This document shows positions 37,141-44,606 of a DNA stretch of 64,000 nucleotides, piece by piece; within the stretch, counting starts at the first letter, position 1, and every line of letters begins with the position of its first letter. Below the pieces are notes generated by a model. The model did not search any database, was not told where the DNA came from, and saw only the letters and a list, made by a program, of their open reading frames with translations. A program made the translations under genes and the position numbers. The stretch comes from Flagellimonas chongwuensis (GTDB lineage: Bacteria > Bacteroidota > Bacteroidia > Flavobacteriales > Flavobacteriaceae): NCBI RefSeq assembly GCF_013376415.1, contig NZ_WYET01000003.1, positions 62,001 to 126,000 of the forward strand. Reading direction: 5' to 3'.

Positions 37141-37746
37141 ATGATTCACCCAGATACAGAACTTAGATTTATCAGTAATGAAATTGGTTATGGCGTTGTC
37201 GCTACAAAGCTCATTCCAGCTGGTACCATTACCTGGGTCCATGATAGGTTGGACCAAGAATTTTCTCCATTGCAATTACAACAAATGGAACCCATTTACC
37301 AACAAATCTTGGATACCTATACGTTTAGGAACAACAAGGGCAATTACATTCTATGCTGGGATAATGGCAGGTATGTGAACCATAGTTTCAACTCTAATTG
37401 CCTCACTACGGCCTACGATTTTGAAATAGCCATCCGGAACATTCAACCCGGAGAACAATTGACAGACGATTATGGCTACCTTAACATTCCGTTGCCTTTC
37501 CGGGCGGCCAATGAAGGAACCCGCAGAAAAATTGTTTACCCCGATGACCTATTAAAATACTATAAGGTCTGGGACAACAAAATCAAGAAAGTCTTTGGGA
37601 ACATCACCAAACAGCAACAACCTCTTAGACCTTTACTCGATGATGAACTGTGGAACAGAATAAGCCGTATTGTAGAAGGAAAGGAAGAAATGGAATCCAT
37701 TTTGAGCAATTTTTATCATAGCACTCCCGCAGAAAGTACGGTATAA
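37141..37746 (+). CDS. SET-domain protein, putative protein lysine methyltransferase
   Basis: This 201-residue cytosolic protein has a SET domain over about residues 8-125. The GYGVVATKLIPAGTITWVHD start corresponds to the SET-N strand region. CWDNGRYVNHSFNSNC carries the NHS.xxNC core motif that binds S-adenosylmethionine, and IQPGEQLTDDYGY is the usual end with its catalytic-loop tyrosine. SET proteins methylate lysine side chains; bacterial targets are mostly unknown. Residues 130-201 are a helical extension. It follows the broken thioredoxin gene by 68 bases and ends at a terminator. Confidence 0.85.
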   Translation: MIHPDTELRFISNEIGYGVVATKLIPAGTITWVHDRLDQEFSPLQLQQMEPIYQQILDTYTFRNNKGNYILCWDNGRYVNHSFNSNCLTTAYDFEIAIRNIQPGEQLTDDYGYLNIPLPFRAANEGTRRKIVYPDDLLKYYKVWDNKIKKVFGNITKQQQPLRPLLDDELWNRISRIVEGKEEMESILSNFYHSTPAESTV

Positions 37747-37750
37747 CTAA

Positions 37751-37774
37751 AAAAGGCACCGATCGGTGCCTTTT
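37751..37774. terminator. Rho-independent terminator
   Basis: A 10-bp stem (AAAAGGCACC / GGTGCCTTTT) with loop GATC lies 5 bases after the SET gene and before the convergent unknown gene. It can work in both directions. Confidence 0.85.
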
Positions 37775-37800
37775 CCATTCTTCTTCATAGCATTGGATAT

Positions 37801-38364
37801 TCAATTGCCAAAACTATTGGCCAATCGTGGTTTTTGACTTTTGCTCCCAATAAACAAATCCGTAAGCGGTTTAAAGTGTCGCTTCCACTGGTAGGGAGCA
37901 AAGTCAAACCACAATTTAACTTCGGGTGCATTGTTCTCCTCCACAACAAAACCATCTTCGATATTAAAATCCAATCGGTTAAAGGTGTTGGCGGATTCCT
38001 CCATCCCATCTTGGTAAATAAATTGATTGCCCCATTGCGCCATATAAAAACGAAACGCAGTGTATTTACCTTTGGGCAAGGAAAGAACGCTCTTGGAACG
38101 TATAAAGTTCCCAGATGCGATACCCTTGAACGTTACCGGGTTTTGACCGGGAAAATCTATTATAAAATGTTCTTTACCTTGTTCATCTATTGCTGAAAAC
38201 CTGGTAATATTCAATGTCATTTCTGAAACATAATAAGCTGTTGCGGCCTCATTGGACAAAATCAACTCTGCTCCTTTGTTCTCCGAACCATACCAATCGG
38301 CAAGGACATTCGGGGTGTAAGGTGCTGTTGACCATATTGTTGGATAAAACATATTCTTTTTCAT
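37801..38364 (-). CDS. Hypothetical protein
   Basis: I do not recognise this 187-residue protein. It has no signal peptide (MKKNMFYPTIWSTAPYTPNV is not hydrophobic enough) and no membrane helix. The composition is mixed, with many aromatic residues and predicted strands such as ITRFSAIDEQGKEHFIIDFP and YTAFRFYMAQWGNQFIY, so a beta-rich fold is likely. It converges on the SET gene across a shared terminator and is divergent from the TauE/SafE gene. The 180-base gap upstream to 38545 shows no clear promoter or RNA. Confidence 0.6.
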   Translation of the reverse strand: MKKNMFYPTIWSTAPYTPNVLADWYGSENKGAELILSNEAATAYYVSEMTLNITRFSAIDEQGKEHFIIDFPGQNPVTFKGIASGNFIRSKSVLSLPKGKYTAFRFYMAQWGNQFIYQDGMEESANTFNRLDFNIEDGFVVEENNAPEVKLWFDFAPYQWKRHFKPLTDLFIGSKSQKPRLANSFGN

Positions 38365-38544
38365 AGCAATTGTATATCAAAAGTTATACAGGTACAAAGT
38401 TGCGGCAGTTTTCCTACCCTAACGTCCAATAGATTATCCAGTTTATATGCTCCATTAACTCAAAAACCTAATTTTAAGATTATTTTTGGTTAAAATGACA
38501 TAAAATCTGTATTCAAATAAATTACCAGGCTATCTTTCAGAGGT

Positions 38545-39294
38545 ATGAAAGTCAATTACATTTTTCTGCTCTTGGCCTTGGTTGCGGAAATCATCGGCAC
38601 CATTGGCGGGTTTGGCTCGTCGGTATTTTTTGTGCCTCTGGGCAATTTTTACTTTGACTTTTACTCCGTTCTGGGAATGACGGCCATCTTTCACCTCTCC
38701 AGTAACATCAGCAAGATCTTTCTTTTTAAAAAAGGGTTGGATAAAAAACTCCTCCTCTACATTGGGGTACCCTCTGTATTGTTTGTTATTGTTGGAGGTT
38801 TTTTATCAAAAGTGGTCAACAGCGGCGCGCTGGAGATTGTGCTGGGCGTTTTTCTGGTAGTGTTCAGCTTGTTGTTTCTAATCAAAAGTGAGATTATTGT
38901 ACTGCCCAATAAAAAGAACTCGATAATCGGAGGTGCGCTATCAGGCTTCTCGGCAGGACTTTTGGGTACGGGCGGGGCCATTCGAGGGTTGACCATGGCC
39001 GCCTTCAATTTGGAGAAAAGTGCCTTTATCGCCACCTCGGCTTTTATCGATTTTATGATTGATTTCTCCCGAACCTTCGTCTACTACGGGAATGGCTACA
39101 TAGGAAAGCAAGAGCTGATGTACCTGCCATTTTTGTTCGCGATTGGATTGATTGGCACCTATTTGGGAAAAAAGATACTTCATTATATTCCCCAAGAAAA
39201 ATTCCGCAAACTCAGTTTGATTTTTATCTTCCTCATCGGTTTGGCGACCATCATCAAACTGGTGTTCGATTATTGGGGCTGGTTTTCCTCGTAA
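38545..39294 (+). CDS. TauE/SafE family sulfite/organic anion exporter-like permease
   Basis: This 249-residue protein has seven to eight hydrophobic helices. The two family repeats are visible: GTIGGFGSSVFFVPLGNF near the start and SGFSAGLLGTGGAIRGLTMA in the middle, each with the conserved Gly-rich turn. TauE/SafE proteins move small anions such as sulfite or sulfoacetate, and the substrate here is not known. Its 3' end overlaps the 3' end of the convergent marR gene by 25 bases. It does not belong to the tyrosine operon by strand. Confidence 0.87.
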   Translation: MKVNYIFLLLALVAEIIGTIGGFGSSVFFVPLGNFYFDFYSVLGMTAIFHLSSNISKIFLFKKGLDKKLLLYIGVPSVLFVIVGGFLSKVVNSGALEIVLGVFLVVFSLLFLIKSEIIVLPNKKNSIIGGALSGFSAGLLGTGGAIRGLTMAAFNLEKSAFIATSAFIDFMIDFSRTFVYYGNGYIGKQELMYLPFLFAIGLIGTYLGKKILHYIPQEKFRKLSLIFIFLIGLATIIKLVFDYWGWFSS

Positions 39295-39725
39295 TTCTCT
39301 CCAATTTTATCCAACACCTTCAAAAAAGTTTCAAATTCAGAAGCATCTACATCCTTAATGGCGAGTTTTCGTAAAGCTAGAGCACTGGGCAGGGTTATAT
39401 CCAAAATTTCCTGACCTTTAAGGGTCAGTTCCAGTTTAAAACGTTTTTGATCTCCTTCAAAACGAGTTTTGGAAATCCACCCCTTCTTTTCCAGACCGCC
39501 AATAACACGGGATGTAGTGGCACGGTTACGAAAGTTTTCATTTACAATATCACGCTGGCTGGCATCATCCCCCATTTGATATATCTGGTAGAGAATCACC
39601 CATTGCTCAATGGTCGTATCCACCCCAAGTTCATCGAACTTTCGCAGATATGCCTTTTGAATTTTTCGGAGCACCAAATCCAAATGGAACCCCATTCCCT
39701 GTATTTCATCGATACGACTGAGCAT
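39270..39725 (-). CDS. MarR-family transcriptional regulator, likely controls the tyrosine catabolism operon
   Basis: This 151-residue winged-helix regulator has an N-terminal dimer helix and a VDTTIEQWVILYQIYQMGDD helix. The recognition region is SQRDIVNENFRNRATTSRVIGGLEKKGWI, and the wing is KTRFEGDQKRFKLELT. MarR proteins usually repress a divergent operon and let go on binding a small aromatic. Here the divergent gene is hpd, 176 bases away. An 18-base palindrome overlaps the hpd promoter, so repression relieved by a tyrosine breakdown intermediate is a reasonable inference. Confidence 0.88.
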   Translation of the reverse strand: MLSRIDEIQGMGFHLDLVLRKIQKAYLRKFDELGVDTTIEQWVILYQIYQMGDDASQRDIVNENFRNRATTSRVIGGLEKKGWISKTRFEGDQKRFKLELTLKGQEILDITLPSALALRKLAIKDVDASEFETFLKVLDKIGENYEENQPQ

Positions 39726-39745
39726 TTATTTATTTGGAATAGTCA

Positions 39746-39778
39746 CAAAAATAGGGAATCAGATTTTTTTATGCCCAA
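39746..39778 (-). promoter_or_regulatory. Promoter of the marR gene
   Basis: On the minus strand TTG (complement of 39776-39778) is followed after 22 bases by TATTTTTG (complement of 39746-39753), 21 bases upstream of the ATG. Confidence 0.6.
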
Positions 39779-39828
39779 CAAAGATGGTCCTGTCAATTTT
39801 AACTCAATTTTCAGCCTTCAAAATCAAT

Positions 39829-39854
39829 TTGGTATCCCAAAATTATTATTTTTG
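39829..39854 (+). promoter_or_regulatory. Promoter of the hpd-hmgA-fahA operon
   Basis: TATTTTTG at 39847-39854 is a perfect -7 box. A TTTG ends at 39831 with a 15-base spacer, slightly short for the usual -33. The predicted start is near 39861, about 40 bases before the hpd ATG. Confidence 0.55.
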
Positions 39855-39869
39855 TTGTATATGCAACAA
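39852..39869. promoter_or_regulatory. Probable MarR operator palindrome
   Basis: TTGTTGTATATGCAACAA is an inverted repeat with six-base perfect arms (TTGTTG / CAACAA) around TATATG. It overlaps the end of the hpd -7 box and the likely start point, where a bound MarR dimer would block RNA polymerase. I found no second copy in this gap. Confidence 0.65.
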
Positions 39870-39901
39870 TAATTTAAACTAAACAATAAAATATAGATAT
39901 C

Positions 39902-41035
39902 ATGGAAACATCCACTATTCCCAAGGGAGTAAATACTACCGAAGATTTTATGCCCATAAACGGAACGGACTACATCGAACTATATGTAGGCAATTCCAAA
40001 CAAGCGGCACACTTTTACAAAACTGCCTTTGGATTCCAATCCTATGCGCAAGCCGGTTTGGAAACCGGACTTAAAGACAGGGAGAGCTACGTAGTGGTTC
40101 AGGACAAAATCCGTTTGGTGCTTACTTCACCCTTAAAAAGTGGAACAGAAATAGGCAAGCATATCGACAAGCACGGTGACGGTGTCAAAGTGGTCGCCCT
40201 CTGGGTGGATGACGCTACAGTTGCCTACAACAATGCCATGGAACGCGGCGCCAAATCATATATGGAACCCAAGGTTGAAGAAGACAAAAATGGAAAAGTA
40301 GTCCGCGCTGGAATTTACACCTATGGTGAAACCGTACATATTTTTGTAGAGCGCAAGGATTATAACGGAACTTTTCTTCCCGGATTTAAAAAATGGGAAA
40401 CACCCGACTACAATCCAGAGCCAACAGGTCTAAAATTCGTGGACCACATGGTGGGCAATGTAGGATGGAACAAAATGGATCATTGGGTGAAGTTCTACGA
40501 AGATGTATTGGGATTCAAGAACATCCTTTCTTTTGATGACAAGGATATCTCTACCGAATACACCGCTTTGATGAGCAAGGTGATGAGCAACGGAAACGGA
40601 CGCATCAAGTTTCCGATCAATGAGCCTGCCAAAGGCCAGAAAAAATCACAAGTAGAGGAATATTTGGATTTTTATGAAGACGAAGGCGTTCAGCACATTG
40701 CCGTTGCCACGGACGACATCATCCAGACCGTTCGCGACCTTAGAAGTCGTGGAGTGGAGTTCCTACGGGTTCCAGCTACTTACTATGATGCGGTTACCGA
40801 CCGTGTTGGTGAAATTGACGAGGATATTGCCCCATTGAAAGAATTGGGCATTTTGGTGGACCGCGATGACGAAGGGTATTTATTGCAAATTTTTACCAAA
40901 CCCGTGGAGCCGAGACCAACGATGTTCTTCGAAATTATCCAAAGAAAAGGCGCACAATCCTTTGGAAAAGGTAACTTTAAAGCATTGTTCGAAGCCATAG
41001 AGCGCGAGCAAGAGCTTCGTGGCACACTGCATTAA
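39902..41035 (+). CDS. hpd: 4-hydroxyphenylpyruvate dioxygenase
   Basis: HPPD turns 4-hydroxyphenylpyruvate into homogentisate, the second step of tyrosine breakdown. The 377-residue protein has the two vicinal-oxygen-chelate halves of the family. The three iron ligands are all present: His182 (KFVDHMVGN), His265 (GVQHIAVATDD) and Glu344 (MFFEIIQRKG). The C-terminal gating helix is also present (GNFKALFEAIEREQ). Length is normal. It is the first gene of a plus-strand run with hmgA, fahA, a flavin-reductase-like gene and an aminotransferase. It is read from a promoter overlapped by a palindrome next to divergent marR. Confidence 0.96.
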   Translation: METSTIPKGVNTTEDFMPINGTDYIELYVGNSKQAAHFYKTAFGFQSYAQAGLETGLKDRESYVVVQDKIRLVLTSPLKSGTEIGKHIDKHGDGVKVVALWVDDATVAYNNAMERGAKSYMEPKVEEDKNGKVVRAGIYTYGETVHIFVERKDYNGTFLPGFKKWETPDYNPEPTGLKFVDHMVGNVGWNKMDHWVKFYEDVLGFKNILSFDDKDISTEYTALMSKVMSNGNGRIKFPINEPAKGQKKSQVEEYLDFYEDEGVQHIAVATDDIIQTVRDLRSRGVEFLRVPATYYDAVTDRVGEIDEDIAPLKELGILVDRDDEGYLLQIFTKPVEPRPTMFFEIIQRKGAQSFGKGNFKALFEAIEREQELRGTLH

Positions 41036-41050
41036 TCATAGTTAAGAGTA

Positions 41051-41089
41051 ATGAGTTATAGGTTATTGAATTTCAGACTCATAACTCAT
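41051..41089. repeat. Intergenic inverted repeat between hpd and hmgA
   Basis: ATGAGTTAT (41051-41059) and ATAACTCAT (41081-41089) can pair into a 9-bp stem. There is no T-run, so it is unlikely to be a terminator; it may stabilise or separate the messages. Confidence 0.5.
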
Positions 41090-41115
41090 AACTTTAAACT
41101 CAAAACTGAGAAAAA

Positions 41116-42273
41116 ATGCCTATATATCATAAACTTGGAAAAATTCCGCAAAAACGGCATACCCAATTCGAGAAACCTGATGGCGGGCTATATTACGAGC
41201 AGCTTTTTGGGACTATCGGGTTTGATGGCATGTCCTCGCTTTCCTATCACGTACATCGACCCACACAGGTCAAAGAGATTGGCAAAGCCTTAGATGTAAG
41301 CCCCAAAATTGCGGTGGAAAAGAATATTACCAGTCGAAAGTTCATTGGTTTTGATGTGGCTCCCAAAGATGATTTTTTGGAATCGCGCGAGCCGCTTTTG
41401 GTCAATAACGATGTTCACGTAGGATTGGCGGCACCCAGAAAATCTGTCACCAAATATTTCTACAAAAATGCCGATGCCGACGAAATGCTCTTTATCCACA
41501 AAGGTTCGGGAACCTTGAAAACCTTTTTGGGAAACATTCCGTTTGAATATGGGGATTACCTCATCATTCCCCGCGGGATGATTTATCAAATCGAATTTGA
41601 TACGGAGGACAACCGCATTTTATATGCTGAATCCTTCCATCCCATCTATACCCCAAAACGGTATCGAAACTGGTTTGGACAATTGTTGGAGCACTCCCCT
41701 TTTTGTGAGCGGGATTATAAATTGCCGCAAGACCTTCAAACTTTTGATGAAAAAGGAGAGTTTTTGATGAAAATCAAAAAGCAGGGCATGTTGCACCAAT
41801 TGGTCTATGCCACGCATCCTTTTGATGTTGTGGGATGGGACGGTTACAATTATCCGTATGGATTTTCCATTCATAACTTTGAACCGATAACGGGCCGCGT
41901 GCATCAACCGCCACCAGTACATCAAACTTTTGAGACCGGTGCGTTTGTGGTGTGTTCCTTCTGTCCAAGACTTTATGATTATCATCCAAAATCCATTCCC
42001 GCGCCTTACAATCACTCCAATATTGATTCGGATGAGGTATTGTACTACGTGGACGGTGATTTTATGAGCCGAAAAGGCATAGGGCCCGGTTATATCTCTT
42101 TACACCCCGCGGGCATTCCGCACGGGCCACACCCAGGCACTTACGAGGCAAGCATCGGTAAAAAAGGTACTGAGGAATTGGCAGTGATGATTGACACCTT
42201 CAAACCTTTACAGATTACAGAAAACGCTCTCAAAATTGATGATGGCAAGTATTATAAATCGTGGTTGGAGTAA
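41116..42273 (+). CDS. hmgA: Homogentisate 1,2-dioxygenase
   Basis: This enzyme opens the ring of homogentisate to maleylacetoacetate. The 385-residue protein has the cupin folds of the family with iron ligands in the C-terminal half: His-rich PITGRVHQPPPVHQTFE, YNHSNIDSDEVLYYVDGDF with its Glu, and HPAGIPHGPHPGTYE. The start MPIYHKLGKIPQKRHTQFEK matches the bacterial short form. It lies 80 bases after hpd on the same strand. Slightly shorter than the human enzyme, as expected for bacteria of this group. Confidence 0.95.
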   Translation: MPIYHKLGKIPQKRHTQFEKPDGGLYYEQLFGTIGFDGMSSLSYHVHRPTQVKEIGKALDVSPKIAVEKNITSRKFIGFDVAPKDDFLESREPLLVNNDVHVGLAAPRKSVTKYFYKNADADEMLFIHKGSGTLKTFLGNIPFEYGDYLIIPRGMIYQIEFDTEDNRILYAESFHPIYTPKRYRNWFGQLLEHSPFCERDYKLPQDLQTFDEKGEFLMKIKKQGMLHQLVYATHPFDVVGWDGYNYPYGFSIHNFEPITGRVHQPPPVHQTFETGAFVVCSFCPRLYDYHPKSIPAPYNHSNIDSDEVLYYVDGDFMSRKGIGPGYISLHPAGIPHGPHPGTYEASIGKKGTEELAVMIDTFKPLQITENALKIDDGKYYKSWLE

Positions 42274-42290
42274 ATTTGATTGTTTTACAA

Positions 42291-42359
42291 GTCATTTCGA
42301 AATGAGCAGAGCGATTGAGAAATCTAAAATTCAGATTTCTCACATTCGTTTGAAATGAC
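42291..42359. repeat. REP-like imperfect palindrome, copy A
   Basis: GTCATTTC at 42291 pairs with GAAATGAC at 42352-42359, and an inner GAGAAATCT pairs with AGATTTCTC. The unit lies between hmgA and fahA. Related half-sites recur at 43643-43710 and 45726-45747. Confidence 0.7.
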
Positions 42360-42405
42360 AAAAAATAGATTCCTGCAGGAGCAAGAATGACGCAAACAAC
42401 ATGCA

Positions 42406-43629
42406 ATGATCATAGAAATACCTGAAAACTCAGATTTTTCAATTCACAATATTCCCTTCGGGATTTTTTCCACCAAGGATAGAAGTCCGCGAGTAGGTGT
42501 TGCCGTTGGCGAACATATTTTGGATTTGGCCGCTGTCGCCGAATTGGAAGTGTTCGATTTCAATACGGCCTTATTGGAAAAAGATACTTTAAATGATTTT
42601 ATTTCTCTGGGGAAAGAAATCACGACACGGGTGCGTAAAAAGATTCAGTACTGGTTAAAAGATGATGAATCTATTTTGGCCGGAAAGCCAGAACTTTTCG
42701 TAAAACAGTCCGAGGCCCAAATGCACATGCCCGTCACAGTGGGAGATTACACCGATTTTTATTCCAGTTTGGAACACGCCACTAACGTTGGGAAAATGTT
42801 CCGAGACCCCGAAAACGCACTCTTACCCAATTGGAAACATATTCCTGTCGGTTATCACGGCAGGGCAAGTTCCATTATTGTGAGCGGACAACCCATCCAT
42901 CGACCTAAGGGACAAACCATGCCCAATGGAGCAGAGTCGCCCATTTTTGGCCCAACAAAACGTTTGGATTTTGAACTGGAAATGGGTTTTATCTGTGGAA
43001 AGGATACCCAATTGGGCGAATCGGTTTCTACAAAAGATGCAGAGGACTACATCTTCGGACTGGTACTGTTCAATGATTGGTCGGCCCGTGATATTCAGAA
43101 GTGGGAATATGTCCCGCTCGGACCATTTTTGGCCAAGAATTTTGCATCGTCCATTTCACCGTGGGTGGTTACGCTGGAAGCTTTGGAACCTTTCAGGACC
43201 AATGGTCCCAAACAGGAACCCGAAGTACTTCCCTATCTTCAATATGAGGGAGAAAAGAATTATGATATCGACTTGGAAGTAGGCATCAAACCGGAACAAG
43301 GCGGAGAAACCACTGTTTGCTTTAGCAATTTTAAACATATGTACTGGAACATGGCCCAGCAACTGGCCCATCATACGGTAAACGGGTGCAACATCAATAT
43401 TGGTGATATGATGGCCTCCGGAACTATATCAGGTAAAGAGGAAAACAGTTTTGGCTCCATGCTCGAATTGTCTTGGGGAGGCTCTGACCCTATCAAACTA
43501 AAAGATGACAGTGAACGAAAATTCATAGAAGATGGTGACACGGTAACCATGCGAGGTTACGCTCAAAATGGCGATATTAGAGTCGGATTTGGCGAAGTGA
43601 CGACCAAAGTGCTTCCCGCTAAAGAATAA
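42406..43629 (+). CDS. fahA: Fumarylacetoacetase
   Basis: Fumarylacetoacetase cleaves fumarylacetoacetate into fumarate and acetoacetate, the last step of tyrosine breakdown. The 407-residue protein has the small N-terminal SH3-like domain (FSIHNIPFGIFSTKDRSPRV) and the catalytic FAH fold. Recognisable motifs are DYTDFYSSLEHATNVGKMFR (the metal and catalytic-His region), PVGYHGRASSIIVSG, ELEMGFICG and FNDWSARDIQKWEYVPLGPF. Length is normal. It is the third gene of the hpd operon, separated from hmgA by a REP-like element. The isomerase that should come before it in the pathway is not in this cluster. Confidence 0.95.
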   Translation: MIIEIPENSDFSIHNIPFGIFSTKDRSPRVGVAVGEHILDLAAVAELEVFDFNTALLEKDTLNDFISLGKEITTRVRKKIQYWLKDDESILAGKPELFVKQSEAQMHMPVTVGDYTDFYSSLEHATNVGKMFRDPENALLPNWKHIPVGYHGRASSIIVSGQPIHRPKGQTMPNGAESPIFGPTKRLDFELEMGFICGKDTQLGESVSTKDAEDYIFGLVLFNDWSARDIQKWEYVPLGPFLAKNFASSISPWVVTLEALEPFRTNGPKQEPEVLPYLQYEGEKNYDIDLEVGIKPEQGGETTVCFSNFKHMYWNMAQQLAHHTVNGCNINIGDMMASGTISGKEENSFGSMLELSWGGSDPIKLKDDSERKFIEDGDTVTMRGYAQNGDIRVGFGEVTTKVLPAKE

Positions 43630-43642
43630 ATACAGTTTCAGA

Positions 43643-43710
43643 TGTCACATGGAGCGCAGTTGAAATGTCATCTGAAATTCAACCATATCTCGACTGCGCT
43701 CGATATGACA
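43643..43710. repeat. REP-like imperfect palindrome, copy B
   Basis: The left half TGTCACATGGAGCGCAGTTG and the right half, whose complement begins TGTCATATCGAGCGCAGTCG, form a long imperfect inverted repeat between fahA and the flavin-reductase-like gene. The GAGCGCAGT core is the common mark of this element. Confidence 0.75.
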
Positions 43711-43727
43711 AAACAAAATCAATCTAA

Positions 43728-44600
43728 ATGATCAAAACCTTAGACCCAACTACCATACCTCAACCCGAATTGTACAGTATTCTATCGACAGCGGTGGCAC
43801 CCAGGCCCATTTGCTTTGCCAGCACCGTGGATGCCGAAGGCAACGTCAACCTGAGTCCGTACAGCTTTTTCAATGTATTCAGTTCCAATCCGCCTGTGAT
43901 GGTATTTTCCCCGACACGAAGCGGCAGGGACAATTCCTTAAAACATACCCATCAAAATGTGGTGGAAGTGCCCGAAGTGGTCATTAATGTAGTGAACCAT
44001 AAAATGGCGGAGCAGATGTCGCTCTCCAGCACGGCCTACGACAAAGGCGTGAACGAATTTGTGAAGGCAGGTTTTACCGAAGTGCCCAGCGTGAAAGTTA
44101 AGCCGCCACGTGTGGGCGAGGCTCCCGTATCTTTCGAGTGCAGCGTTCTAGAAGTGGTTGAGATTGCCCAAAGTCCGGGAGCGGGAAACTTGATCATTGC
44201 CCAAGTGGACATGATCCACATTAACGAGGAATACCTAACGGATGATATATTGGATACCGAAAAATTGGATTTGGTGGGTCGTATGGGCGGCAATTGGTAC
44301 ATCCGTGCCATTAAAGAATCCTTATTCGAGATTCCAAAACCTATCCGCACCCATGGTATTGGGGTTGATTCCTTGCCGAAAGGTATTAGAGAAAGTGACG
44401 TGCTCACTGGAAACAACTTAGGGAGATTGGGAAATTTGGAACAATTGCCTTCCACAAAAGACATACAAATTATTGTCGATGCTGAGGGAATACAAGATAA
44501 ATCCAAAACCGAATTGCACACCTTGGCCAAACAGTTATTAGAGGAAAATGTTGATACAGAAAAGGCGATGGCATTTTTACTTTATGGGGAAAGTTTATAA
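43728..44600 (+). CDS. Flavin reductase-like FMN-binding protein
   Basis: This 290-residue protein has a flavin-reductase-like split-barrel domain over about residues 15-200. The cofactor-binding start is VAPRPICFASTVDAEGNVNL, followed by SPYSFFNVFSSNPPVMVFSP. Residues 205-290 are an extra tail (IPKPIRTHGIGVDSLPKGIR and a charged helical end). Such proteins reduce FMN/FAD with NAD(P)H or act as small flavoproteins. It sits in the tyrosine operon between fahA and the aminotransferase (6-base gap to the latter), so it may supply reduced flavin or detoxify an intermediate; no step is known to need it. Confidence 0.82.
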   Translation: MIKTLDPTTIPQPELYSILSTAVAPRPICFASTVDAEGNVNLSPYSFFNVFSSNPPVMVFSPTRSGRDNSLKHTHQNVVEVPEVVINVVNHKMAEQMSLSSTAYDKGVNEFVKAGFTEVPSVKVKPPRVGEAPVSFECSVLEVVEIAQSPGAGNLIIAQVDMIHINEEYLTDDILDTEKLDLVGRMGGNWYIRAIKESLFEIPKPIRTHGIGVDSLPKGIRESDVLTGNNLGRLGNLEQLPSTKDIQIIVDAEGIQDKSKTELHTLAKQLLEENVDTEKAMAFLLYGESL

Positions 44601-44606
44601 AACAAA

